In this document: one piece after another, positions 1 to 11,268 of the stretch
Layout of the letters: each line of letters starts with the position of its first letter
Position numbering within the stretch: position 1 is the stretch's first letter
NCBI RefSeq assembly: GCF_030247195.1
Contig: NC_080672.1
Coordinates: forward strand, 398,305,037 to 398,369,036
Reading direction: 5' to 3'
Source of the DNA: Topomyia yanbarensis
Taxonomy: Eukaryota; Arthropoda; Insecta; Diptera; Culicidae
DNA length: 64,000 bases
Made by a program: the position numbers and the translations under genes
Notes under the pieces: model-generated
Told to the model about the DNA's origin: nothing
What the model saw: the letters and a program-made list of their open reading frames with translations, nothing else
The model's database searches: none

Positions 1-345
1 TTTACAGAATTGTTATGTAGGGATCTGCTCGGGATACGTGATCAGCGTTGTTTGCTTATCGGCTACAACATCCTTGGGTGATTTGCATTCGATAGTCACT
101 TAACAAGGTATTGGTTTAGTCACCCTCATCCTCACAATACGAACGCCGTTGGGAATACCGGTGAAAAAAATTCTCCAAGTGTCATTCGTAATAGATTTCA
201 CTTCTTCGTATTGCGACATAATTCGTTTGATGTAATCTTACTTAGTGCGCGGTGCCAGATCATGTATACGATCGTCCACCATGTCGTTTTCCATATACAC
301 GGGTATCTTGATTCTGATGTTATTAAATTCGACCTCATGTTGCAT
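1..345 (-). pseudogene. Jockey-type LINE ORF1 fragment (gag-like, RRM-like region)
   Basis: Read on the minus strand from an ATG at 345, the translation begins MQHEVEFNNIRIKIPVY and continues through a segment containing FFTGIPNGVRIVRMRV. This is the conserved nucleic-acid-binding core of ORF1 in mosquito jockey-like retrotransposons, which normally precedes CCHC zinc knuckles. Three in-frame stop codons interrupt it, and it runs off the window edge before any knuckle region is reached, so it is a dead, partial copy. A second copy of the same ORF1 type lies at 60,879-61,693, also on the minus strand, and its N-terminus matches position by position (MQ..VE..N.R.KIPVY). The family assignment rests on motif memory, not on a database search. 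Confidence 0.62.
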
Positions 346-1179
346 GTTGCTTTTTGGAATGAAATTTTCTGCCGGTGGTAAACTTCTAAACGTAACCAAA
401 ACGCAGATGTAGCTGAATGTACATAACTTCCCCGAGGTTGGGCTACATTTTAACTTTAACTAGTTGTTCCATTTCTTGAGCTGTGGGTCTAACACAAGTT
501 TTATTAAACACGGGAGTAACGATACAATACTGTTTGTGCACTGAATATAGAACAAAGCCTTGCTGCCCATGGCGTAGCGCTTTATTGCTTCTGCTTTGTT
601 CAAGGTCAGAAGGTGGACTGATCAGTGGAGTATTGATATTAATTCTATTTTTTTGCGATTTTTTTATCCTGGAAGTTCGCTCTTGCCGAATATCTTCGGG
701 AGTAATTTTTCAAGCTATTCTTATATCGTAGAACCATTTTCCGAATTTTACGCTTGAAGTTTATAACCAACTGTTACAATCCAATTTAATTGAAGTGGGT
801 TTTGCGACATCTGTCATTCCGATTTTTATTTTCAGTCGCGCTTATGTGATGTGACTTGCATAATTGAAATGCATGGAAGAATTTCATATCCTGTGGAGAA
901 CACTTCGTCACATACATTTTTCAGCCTTACGTGCTGCAAATCCTTATCAGTTATATTTTGACGGAAAATCATATCATCTTGATGCCTCATTATGCGCCTG
1001 CTATCACAATTAACATTTGTCTGTCGAGCACACCAATAACCCATTTATCTGGCAACACTTCTCAGCCGTGGGAGCAGCCAAGTTTTGTGTACTCTCCCTC
1101 GGCTCGTCATTTTCCCCCCTTCCCCACTACATACTGCATAGCTGCAACGTTCACGACCACCACTGACGGGGTAAACGCG
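346..1179. other. Upstream region without a recognised gene
   Basis: I see no convincing gene here. Short open frames on both strands lack recognisable domains and look random. From about 1,080 onward the base composition becomes richer in G+C, which fits the approach to the proposed schnurri first exon. Confidence 0.4.
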
Positions 1180-1183
1180 AAAC

Positions 1184-1189
1184 TCAGTC
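1184..1189 (+). promoter_or_regulatory. shn: Possible initiator (TCAGTC) for schnurri
   Basis: The hexamer TCAGTC matches the arthropod initiator consensus, with a predicted start at 1186. It lies 95 bases upstream of the proposed first coding ATG, inside a locally GC-rich stretch with a short CTG run (1,212-1,226). No TATA box is present at -30, and the +28 to +33 position does not match the DPE consensus, so support is weak. Confidence 0.25.
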
Positions 1190-1280
1190 GCGCGCACTGC
1201 CTTTTGGCTCCCTGCTGCTGCTGCTGCAGCTACCTACTCCTGCACGGGCTCAACGGTTCAATATACGCCGCCACCGAGCA

Positions 1281-1326
1281 ATGTTTGTTTTCGTCACCGA
1301 GCCAATAATACTGGCTACAACAATAG
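1281..1326 (+). CDS. shn: Candidate first coding exon of schnurri
   Basis: An ATG at 1281 opens a short frame, MFVFVTEPIILATTI, that ends in a single leftover G immediately before a GTGAAT donor at 1327. The next exon starts at 1484, after a TTGCAG acceptor, with two bases (AT) of a codon. G plus AT restores a GAT codon and the frame runs straight on into the long exon 2, leaving a 157 bp intron. The phase agreement and the purine at -3 of the ATG support the call. Against it, the peptide is short and carries no domain. Alternatively the exon is 5' UTR and translation starts at the in-frame ATG at 1513 in exon 2, or at a more distant upstream exon. Confidence 0.4.
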
Positions 1327-1483
1327 GTGAATGGGGGGCTTCGAATTGATTGATCGTTGCGCGCACACAAACCAAAAAGCTGCCTCTGTGGGCGAACGCA
1401 GTCGCACTTTGCGAGATTAAATCTAGCTTAGGTATCGGAACAGGTTTATTTCATATGTTTTCTTTCTCTCTTGTCGCTTGCAG

Positions 1484-2639
1484 ATGATCCGGGTGGAGAA
1501 CTTCCGCCCGCTATGGAAATAACGAGCAGCTGTAATGAAAGTAAAACGACGTCAGTGAGTCAACCGTACGGTAAACAACCGAGTGCGAACCCAGCGGAGA
1601 GCAAAGTCAGCGCGGAAAATAGCATTCTGCATCATTCGCAGCAGCACCCGCCGCCACCGCTGCCGCAGTCGCAGCCGCCACCAGCACAACCACAACAGCA
1701 AACCACATTCAGTGTTTATTCGTCCAACGCGACGAATTCTTCTGATTTAAAGTACCTGCATAAAAAATTCAAACGGATTGCCAGTGCCACACCGAACAGC
1801 GATAGTGGCAGTGAATCGAAACTCATTACATCAGCGGCTGCCAATAGTAGTAGCTTTAGTACAACTACGTCAGCTGGTGGTAGTACTATAGCTACAGCAG
1901 CAAGTGCATATGGTTTCCCCGTCGTCGCCAGACTGCCAAACTCACAGTCCACGGTACTGAGCTACGAACCGCCAGTCCAGCGGCTGTTACAGCAACAGCA
2001 AAATCAAACGACTGCATGTGCCAACGAGGGTGATTTAGTCCACTCATACCGACTAACCACTGAACGTATTCGTCCAGGACAACCAACAGTCGATGAGTGC
2101 TACAGTCGCCCCCAATTAACCTCTTTGAGTAGCGAACACAGTAACGGTGCTTCCTTGAATCGCGCTAACAACATTAGCGTCAGTAATAGTTTTATCAGCA
2201 ACAACCATATTCCGAGAGAGAGTGAAGATTTGAAATCGTACTATCCCAGTGTAAATAATAACAGTGCTATCAACATAAGCTGTGATTTGAACGAGAAAAA
2301 CCAATGCACCCTGAACAGCAGCAGCAACAGTGTAACGTTATCAACAGCGACAACCGTCGTTGACTCGATTCAGGCCATTGCGTACGAGAATAGTTCGGTG
2401 GCAGTTGCTACGGGACTACCGAACATTCCGTACGACACTGTCCATCTGTCGTTGGCCTCGGCCAATCTGATCAATACGGCCACACCGGGCCGGTATGTGT
2501 GCCCGTTCTGTCAGATGAACTGTAGCAAACCGTCGGTCCTGCAGAAGCACATCCGACGCCACACCAACGAGCGCCCGTTCCGGTGCGATCCGTGCGGTAT
2601 TGCATTTAAAACCAAGAGCAACCTGTACAAACACTGCCG
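1484..2639 (+). CDS. shn: schnurri exon 2: N-terminal Q/N/S-rich region and first zinc-finger pair
   Basis: This exon encodes about 385 residues. Most of it is low-complexity sequence rich in Ser, Asn, Gln and Pro (for example [12 protein letters not shown] near 1,650), typical of Schnurri/HIVEP proteins. The end encodes the first C2H2 pair, beginning [18 protein letters not shown]: finger 1 is C-x2-C-x12-H-x3-H, and finger 2 starts with [17 protein letters not shown]. The second finger is split by the intron, with its last His (SRAH) in the next exon. This paired-finger arrangement with an H-x5-H second finger is diagnostic of the family, whose Drosophila member acts with Mad/Medea in the nucleus to repress brinker in Dpp signalling. 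The exon starts in phase 1 after TTGCAG and ends in phase 2 at a GTGAGT donor. Confidence 0.93.
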
Positions 2640-2975
2640 GTGAGTTCAATAAACCTTTTTTTTGTCTGACACACGCATCTGTCCGTCTATTTGATTGTGT
2701 TCTTAACTAATATTCGATGAGCGGGGTCTTTGTTTGAACCAAGTTGGGCATTTGAAATGTCCAAGGGTGAAACGGAGATGTTGATTGGGAGTGTTGGGTT
2801 TACTTGATGACACCTTGCAGTGTTAATCTAACTCGCTCATCTCGAAATTATTGAATGCTTGGATTGATAAAGCGCTTAGATTTCTAATTTAACTCAAACC
2901 TGCTAAATGTAGTTAACTCGAAATTTGATTTGTTGTTTTCTCCTTTCCCAAATACGAATTCACATTCCTTAGTGC

Positions 2976-3599
<624 letters not shown>

Positions 3600-4134
3600 T
3601 GGGGACACAGTCCGTTTCCAGTCTTCATTAGGAAATGCGCCTATCTTATTATCTATAATAAAAATGATTGTTTGTTCCAACAATCAATTCGGCTTGTTTC
3701 ATTAAATTTGAACAGAGTAATTGATAGCTTCTGGCACTTTTTTTTAACTTAGACAATATTTTTTCAAGACGACCTACATTTTTTCCTTAATTAGTCTTTC
3801 TCGAGATTAGTCAAGGTTTGGAATGATTGAATCGGTGAAATGCCTTATCAGTGCAATAGTGTATTTGATTTGTCTTCTCAAAATAATCTATTAATAGTTC
3901 GACCCAACTAGTGATGTTTTTGACGCTCCAGGATTTTTTTTGTTCATGCATATTTATTTTCCGTAGGCCTGTGTCCGCACTGAGTGGACTACCTTTTCGA
4001 AGAAAGGCGAACTATAGATTTTTCCCTTCAGAAAATCTCACCGACCTAACCTTAAACCCATACCCACTGTGTTAAAAATGGTCGGGGAAAACCGCCAAAA
4101 CTTCCCTCTGTGTAGTTCTGAACCAGTACGACCA

Positions 4135-4290
4135 AAATGCCGTCCCGAAAGCTGTATGATCAGTTGCTGACTAAATCAAATGGATGCATTCTTATGGACG
4201 ATGAAAAGTGTGTTAAATTGGATATCGAACAGCTTCCGGGACAGAAGTTTTGTGTTCTCAGGGGTCGCTGAAATGTTTCCAAGAAATATA
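4135..4290 (+). pseudogene. mariner/Tc1-type transposase remnant, plus-strand piece
   Basis: The plus strand encodes a piece including RKLYDQLLTKSNGCILMDDE and then VKLDIEQLPGQKF followed by an in-frame stop and NVSKKYK. The order LMDDE..VKLD...PGQKF...VSKKYK is characteristic of the catalytic core around the second Asp of mariner-superfamily transposases in insects. The match stops near 4,290. The following catalytic segment is found only on the opposite strand (4,300-4,620). No terminal inverted repeats were found, so this is a decayed fragment. Confidence 0.6.
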
Positions 4291-4299
4291 AATGAACTG

Positions 4300-4620
4300 G
4301 ACTTCATTGTCCTATCATTGTACTTGCTATAATGGAAGCTTGCTTTAATTGAGTCTACCCAAAACGTAACGAACCAATGAATGGTAACATCCACATCCGT
4401 TCTTTGAAGCACTTTCTTTACCTCTGAACTGGTAGTGCTATCTGTCACAAAAACGCTGGTTTTCTTGTCACAGGAACAGACACCCTGCCAAATCATAATT
4501 TTTTCCCGAACTTATCCGCGAACAATTTCAGCCATAGGTTTTACCATCAATCAAAACACATCCGTCGCGTTTCGTCAGCACCTGGTCACACAGCTTACGG
4601 ACTTAAAATCTGGCTATTGA
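4300..4620 (-). pseudogene. mariner/Tc1-type transposase remnant, minus-strand piece
   Basis: Read on the minus strand, this encodes MIWQGVCSCDKKTSVFVTD followed by a segment ending FWVDSIKASFHYSK. This corresponds to the segment MIWQGICSCG..T.VFVT ... FWPDLASCHYSK of mariner-type transposases, including the region of the last catalytic Asp. Further upstream on the same strand, RKLCDQVLTKRDGCVLIDG (frame-broken, near 4,560-4,610) repeats the motif that the plus strand carries at 4,145-4,190. So there are two inverted partial copies, not one continuous gene. Confidence 0.6.
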
Positions 4621-5856
4621 TCATTGCTGATGCTTCGTATGAGTTGTTTAATTGCTCGATAATATTTGTAACGTTTTCGAAGACGGATTCTCCGCATAGT
4701 ACAGCGATTAGGATTCTTTCTTAGCCAAATTATATCCTAATGACCTTCAACCGCAGTTGGCGATATACGGTTCCATGCCGAGGATTGGTTTGCCCTTTGC
4801 TACGTACTTATTTTTAAAAAAATACAAATTTTTAATCAAGATGGGAGCACTACTCTCTACTAGAATCTGAACCGTTCAATCACTGAAAATTTAATATCAG
4901 ACTCACGGTTCGCGCGACCATTCGAGAACACAACGCACAGTGATCACCTTCCTTACAAAAGTCGGACAAAACCTCAATAGTGGCCCGAAACTTCACATTA
5001 GGGTAATTTTGTGACGCTGAATTCATATTTGACGTTCATTTTTTGTTTTTTTGTTACCTCAAAATTTTGGCAATTAAGGTGGTTCGAAAATTCAACATTA
5101 CGAATATAAAGTGCACTATTTCCGAAAATTCATTTTCAAAAAATTAGGTGCGGTGATTTTTTTAGCAGAATACACATTTTTTCAATTGTTGATAATGATA
5201 GGACGAATCTATAAATTATATTGCGAACCCTGGGTAGTCGAAGGCTACCATGCGTCTCTTTCAGACCTATCATTAAAAATCACCTGTTTTCATACCTCGG
5301 GGCAGAAAGGGGCAAAACAAGATATTCATTTTCGGAAAGTACACTAATTTTCAAGTATCATGAATAACAAGCGATCTTTCTGAACCGTTTCAAAAAAAAA
5401 GTACAGCCACTTTGAACATTATAACTTTAAATTATTGCACGATTTATTGTTTGTTTTTCAGGTCTGAGCGAGAAGAATGGCTTATGTCGACTAAATGGCA
5501 GTTATAAGTCCAGCAAATAACCTTTCAAATAAAATCAGTTTGACCCCAATCGGAATCTTAACTAAAAAGATATATTCATTTGAATAACTTAGGTTTGAAA
5601 ATAGTTTTCCTCAGAATTCATCATCTATTTCACCTTTGAAATTCTGTAAAAAATCGAACTCTCGTCCTCAGGACTTAATATTTTGAGAAGACTCTATTCA
5701 ACCTATTAAAAAATAGAGAAAAATGTTAAATTATGAAAAATTTAAAATAAAATTTTGAAGTTTTGTCTGGCTAGGCGACACTCTGCAACGCTATGGATCC
5801 ACAAGCTTTATTTAATTCATTTTAATTGTAATGAGGTTAATAATTTGAAAGTATTT

Positions 5857-6542
5857 GCCATGCATAAATGACGTAGCATTTTGGGGGGTAGGGAGGGTAT
5901 ACCGAATTTGTGACGAAGTGTGACGAGGGGGAGGGTAGGAAGTTGTGTGACATAGCATTGAGTTTATTGTTACCCGTTATGTCCCGTCCGAGCAGAAATT
6001 CTGTTTATGCCGATGTGAAGCCGAAACTTGTCTTGGCTTAGCAGGCCTATGCGAAAGCACTATGCTATATTTCACCCTAAGGAGGAAAATTGGGTAAACA
6101 CCAAAATTTTATTGTTTTTTGACGGGCATCAAAAGCCATCGATTCGAGTAAACCATTGAAGGTTCCCCATTCCTAAGGGAAATAAATTTAAATTCACACA
6201 AGTTACTTTTCTCGTGGTTTCTCATGTGGTAAGTTATACGAGTCGCGGAATTGCAAGCTCGCAAAAAACGAGAAGACTGTATGCGTAAACTAGTAGACTT
6301 ATGGCATTTTCGTTTTTGACAGTGTACTACACCGGTGTAGTCGGCGCAACGACCATTCTAACTTGAGTGTAATCAGTCTAATATTTAAGTTTTTTCATCT
6401 CCCGTCTGCGTTGTGGGGGGGGATGGGGGGTAGTAAATGCTATGTTATTTACAAGGTTAGAATTTTGTGACAAAATGCTACGAGGGGAGGGGAGGGGTCA
6501 AAAATCGCCGAAAAAATACTACGTCATTTGTGTACGGCCTCT
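5857..6542. mobile_element. MITE with GCC(A/G)T..AAATGACGTAG inverted ends
   Basis: The left end reads GCCATGCATAAATGACGTAG. The right end, reverse-complemented, reads GGCCGTACACAAATGACGTAG and is followed by C-rich sequence, matching the G-rich tract just inside the left end in inverted orientation. This is a frequent mosquito repeat type with ends resembling 'ggccgt..acaaatgacgtag' and inner runs of 'ccccctcgtcac'. It has no coding capacity. A different repeat (TGGCATTTTCGTTTTTGACAG, 6,302-6,350) is embedded inside it. Confidence 0.6.
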
Positions 6543-6589
6543 TAGAAAAAGCACGTTTTATGTTCCGCGTGCGGATAAAGTGGGAATAT

Positions 6590-6868
6590 TATAGACGACT
6601 TGGGGGCAGAATTCAAAATCTGACCCTGTGTAGTCGATGTCAAGGCTTTGGGCACGGCACTAAAAACTTTCATTTAGATTCCAAATGTATGATTTGTGGT
6701 GATAAATCGCACACAAAGGACGCTTGTTCTGTGAATGAAACCACAGAAAGTTCCAAATGCGCTAATTGTCGCGGAAACAATCAACCGAATTTTGGACATG
6801 TTCTTTTCAAAAAAAAAAACAAATTCTCGTACAAATCAATAAATAAAAAAAATTACCCACTTCCTTAG
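6590..6868 (+). pseudogene. LINE ORF1 zinc-knuckle fragment
   Basis: The plus-strand translation contains CSRCQGFGHGTKNFH, then SKCMICGDKSHTKDAC, then SKCANCRGNNQPNFGHV. These are successive CCHC-like knuckles spaced as in ORF1 of jockey-type LINEs. The first knuckle has Phe-His where a terminal Cys is expected, and no flanking ORF1 N-terminus or reverse transcriptase is recognisable, so this is a broken fragment. Downstream sequence to about 8,300 may be further decayed transposon, but I cannot assign it. Confidence 0.6.
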
Positions 6869-7876
6869 GTACCGTGGTGATTTGCTTCAAAATAGAAATG
6901 AACTTTCTCTACCTATGAATAGGATCTTCCATCATCGTCACACCATCCTAAAATGGTGCGTTATCTTATGCTTCATTGGCAGGTAATGCGGCTAAAAGAA
7001 CGAAGCCTACCACTCCTCAAATTTCATCTCCACACAACGCTTGCTTTGCTCTAATGGATCCAGGTAGCACTGCGGAAGAAAGATGGATTTTTCTTGCAGC
7101 AATCAATATTTCAATTGATGACTGCAATGCCAAATTCTACCTTCATGTTTGAAGCTTCTCAAACTGGATTGAAACTTACTTACAAAGTTGTAAGATATTT
7201 GAAGTTTAATAATGTGTGTTTCAACCTTCCAAATCCCATTAGCCGGCAGTGGTATTATGAAAAAAAGTTCTCTGCATATGGTTTGGCTTCCCCATGCAAA
7301 CAACTTGATTTCGGGATGTAGGAGGTGATAGTTCTGCCGATTTTCCAATGACCCATTTCAGAATGACAGAGACCTAGCGGTACATTTCGAGGTCATTTTC
7401 CCGTCAGCAAGCTCCGCTCAACTATAGTACGAGTATCAAATTTATACCAATATCAAACTTTCGATTCCTTGTCACGAATAAGTGCGCATGGAATTGACGC
7501 GTAGTGATTAATTGCCCCCAAGATTTAGCTTTTTACCTCATACCTACCTTTGAGCGAACTAAGTGTCGGTTGCGAGTAGGGCGACTTTCCCAAAATGACA
7601 CAAATGGACGTTGGAACCGTGTCCCTATCGATTGAATCTGCGACAGCATCCAAGTTGTTGACCCACCCTAATTGTATATTACTTCCAATATGGTGTATGG
7701 TAAGAATTTATTTACGGAAACAAAAAAAAACAAATATCAAGAAAAGAATTTGGAATCGCGATTTAGATTTAATTATGTTAGTTGGAAATATTTTGTCTTG
7801 TTTTCCATTTTCCGATTGCCAATAGAATGTACAGAAATGAGACAATGGTACTTGCATAAATTCAACCGACCAGGAT

Positions 7877-9191
7877 AACATTTCTGCTGACAAACAATCG
7901 TTGCGTTGCATTGTGTAAGCATGGAATACTTCGTAGATTGCAGACTAATTACTCTCATTTCTACCCAGATTACTTGAGGAGCGTTGTTTGGGAACAACAA
8001 TTAATCCAGTCCAAGCGTGAATTTCGCCTGCGAACCACCATTGCGGGCCACGACCATCTTTACCGTAACTTGAGATACGAGAAAGTAAGTGTTGATGTGG
8101 TACTTACTTAACGGAAGGTCCAGTACCACGGATTGGGTAGTGGGTGGGTTGTTATTCAGGATTCGTCTCAAGCAAGCGATGCGACTGAGAATATATTTTC
8201 GTGCATAAAAAGTTTGAATAGTTTATTGACTATAGGATACGTAAATGTTCTAGATGTGAAGGCGTTTAAACTCTGGGTAACCATCTATCGAGAGTTGGTT
8301 TCATCGAAAATAATTTAGACTCCGGACAGTCGGCTGCCGGGAGTGTTGTCGACAATATAAAATGGACCATAATCAATGAGTTTAAAAGTGGTATTGTGGA
8401 CCACTCATAAATTATGTCAAGCAAAGATTGCCCAATACTAACTAACTTTCTCTCTTATTACCACGCTCTTTATCTCCTTGGTCTAATACGAACCAAATAA
8501 TTTCGGTTTTTCCTTTTTTTTTGGAGGAGCACAATACTGCCGCTGCACGCAAAAGTGTCCATGTTCTATGGAATTTCCTATATACATCGTACAATCGTGG
8601 GTAAAACGGCCGATTGCGTTACAGCACATGACGTGCTCCCCATCCATAAAAGTAAACCATTAAATATGACAATAAAACATTTAATCCTCGTGCTGAAATA
8701 ATTGCCGCAAATTGGTAACTGGTTTTGAATTGTTCTTGCGAATTGTAAATTCTCAATGCTCATACATAATTCAAAATCCATCATTCACTCAGACAAGACC
8801 ATGCGTATTCCCCACGCGCAATAACGACCCAGTGGATTCGTTTCCTAGTTGGTCAAATAAACACTAAACAAACAAATAAATCAGTTTGCTCAGTCTGAAG
8901 AAATGTCTGCTCGATTGGCATCAACCGGCGGATACGCGCTTCCTCACAATGCCATCAAATCAAAGAACATTTAAAATTACATACTACAAAGTATGTGCAA
9001 TTCAAAATAAAACGAAATGAAGACTGCTTAATTATGTGCATTAAAAAAGATCGGAATAAATTAGTTGCATAACCAAGGTGGTTCATTTTCAATGATAGCA
9101 CTGCTGATGAATCACTTTACAAAAATAGGTGATATGGGACGCGGACGAAAATAGCTTGACCACCGCCAACATTTCTGCTGACAAACAATCG
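7877..9191. repeat. Exact 24 bp direct repeats bounding ~1.27 kb
   Basis: The 24-mer beginning AACATTTCTGCTGACAAACA occurs exactly at 7,877-7,900 and again at 9,168-9,191. The sequence between has no recognised coding domain. It could be a long target-site duplication, a footprint of local duplication, or an internal motif of a degenerate element. Confidence 0.5.
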
Positions 9192-10816
9192 AGAAAAAAG
9201 TCTCGAAAAAAGATGTTATCGTGTCGAATACCTCTTTATGTCGATACAATCAAGTCTTTAGTGATGACCAAATAGAAATTGGAGTAATTTGAAGACATTT
9301 TATAAAGAAAAGAAACGACCTCACCGAATTTTAGTAGCTGGAATAGCAGTTCATCTAAACTATGAGCAGCGTAAGATCCATTTGGCATTTATTCTCTTGA
9401 AATTCGGTCCACCTTTTCAGCAATTGCAAATCAAGAATCCGTAGATCTTGACTTTACTATTACGTCGAAACCGGCCAAGTTCCACTTGATAAGAACGAAA
9501 TCGAAGCGAACTCACATCCACTTTTTCCGGGTAAGCACCAGTTAATAACTCGCGATAGTCATCGGAATACGTCCGAGTGCTTGGGCACCTGCATCAAGCA
9601 TTCTTCATTGGCCAATCACAACGCATTCACTTCCGTGCGCGCTCCTTTCATACCCGAGGTGATATAAGGAAGCTGTAACAGTCGGTTTGCATAATTTTGA
9701 CGGGAGCTGAAAATTTTCACATCCAAAGCGTAAGGCTACTGCGATCAAATCCAATTAAATTAGAATGCTCGTTCACTAAAAACGTGCGAAGACGATTTTT
9801 TCAACTGCGTAAGGGTACATAATGTGCGTAATACCAAATATTTAATTGAAGAGTAACTCTAATTTTGTCATTCATCGATTTGATCGAATCGAAATCCGTC
9901 AAAATTCTTCGTAATCGGTGATTTTAACGCAGGACACCGATCTTGGAATAACACTCAAAGCAATTCCAGTAGCGAATTGATTACACAGATTTTAATTCTG
10001 ATCACCTTTCAGTAATTTTTTTGCTTACTCAAGAAACCGTTCCCAATTCCATTAGCTCAGTTTTACAAACTTATTTCGTTCATTATTGCGTTGCAGAGTG
10101 TTCGATATTTTTGAAAAAGTGATCAAATTAAAACCGAATATCATTGAAAACCCTCCATTCTTTAGTTGTTACAATCCGCCACAATATATCCAGCCCCTCA
10201 GTAAATGCTACAATGTGCGTTTCCTAACTATCGTGTTAATCCCTTCATGCCCACCCTGTAATGAACAACAAATAGTTTTTGTATTTAGTCTGATTGGTTC
10301 CCTCTGTAGCAGTATTGTGAGTGTCGCGTTCAACTAACTGAAAATAATTAAATTTTGGAATAACTCTGCGGAACTAGTAGAAAACACTTTAGACTAGCTT
10401 ACATCACCCTTTTTCATATTCGAAATTTTGTAAATTAACGAGCAGAATTGTAATGAACATCCCAAGTTAAAAATTAAGCAGTTTGTAACACTGCGAGTTC
10501 TACAGATATTTTGAGCGGAATTTTTTTTTGTTTGTTGGCTCCAACATTTTTAAATGAAAGGGCTAAAGGTTCTAGCTGCGAGATATTCATAAAAATATGT
10601 CTCCACCGCCGTATTCGTACTTTGGTCACAGCCTTTTATGCGCCTTTACTTGGTATCGTGCGATTAACAAACAAACAGTGCTTCGGGCTTCCCACTTGGA
10701 ACTGATGGATAATGGCTTTGGTAGTATTGAATTTGAATAGTCATCCAAACAAAACCTATCATTTTAGCAATGTAGTATTCCCTATAATCTAATCTAATCA
10801 CCTACCTTTTTCCTAG

Positions 10817-10937
10817 ATCTCGAGCTCACGCATCCAAGAGCCAAGGCGAGGATATTGGAACGGTAATCGACGAGGACGGCTCCCTCGGCGGGTCCGATAT
10901 AGACGATAAAGAACTAAGCAACAGTGGTTCGGAAATC
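10817..10937 (+). CDS. shn: schnurri exon 3: end of first finger pair plus acidic linker
   Basis: The exon follows a TTTTTCCTAG acceptor. CG left from exon 2 plus A makes Arg, then SRAHASKSQ, whose His completes the second zinc finger (H-x5-H). The rest is an acidic Asp/Gly/Ser stretch ending GSEI at a GTAAGT donor. It is 121 bases long, enters in phase 2 and ends in phase 0. The intron position inside the second finger is repeated in the second finger pair (exons 5/6), which supports both calls. Confidence 0.9.
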
Positions 10938-10991
10938 GTAAGTTCACCACCCAAAACCCTAATCGATGTAATACTAATGACCATTTTGCAG

Positions 10992-11204
10992 ATCACCCGA
11001 GGCTCTCCGATGGATGACAGGGTTCATTCGCCGCAGCTGCTGGTGGAGAAACCATACAAACCTAAGTTCCACAATGCTGCCCTGTATGCCAAATTTGACG
11101 CCAAGCTGGTTAACAAATTCCCCACCTCGATTGCCAACAGTACTAGCAGCAGTGCAACAAACTTGAACGCCAGTCATTCGGCTCCACCAACTCCGCACTA
11201 TTTC
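10992..11204 (+). CDS. shn: schnurri exon 4
   Basis: A 71-codon exon lies between a TTTTGCAG acceptor and a GTATGT donor, phase 0 at both ends. It encodes ITRGSPMDDRVHSPQLLVEK and then YKPKFHNAALYAKF, the conserved block that follows the first finger pair in HIVEP/Schnurri proteins, and ends SAPPTPHYF. Small introns (54 and 64 bp) flank it, typical of dipteran genes. No separate catalytic or binding motif is visible. Confidence 0.88.
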
Positions 11205-11268
11205 GTATGTTTTTGGCGATCGTATCCAATTGACAGATGTCTAACTTTATTTTTCTTCCACTTTTTAG

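Noticed and set aside
931..1308. 125-codon open frame upstream of schnurri exon 2
   Set aside because: It has no recognisable domain and a different frame from the proposed exon 1, and it overlaps probable promoter or UTR sequence.
6869..8320. Further LTR or LINE coding remnants after the zinc-knuckle fragment
   Set aside because: A few suggestive short peptides (for example ALMDPGSTAEERW near 7,050) are too short and interrupted to support a family assignment.
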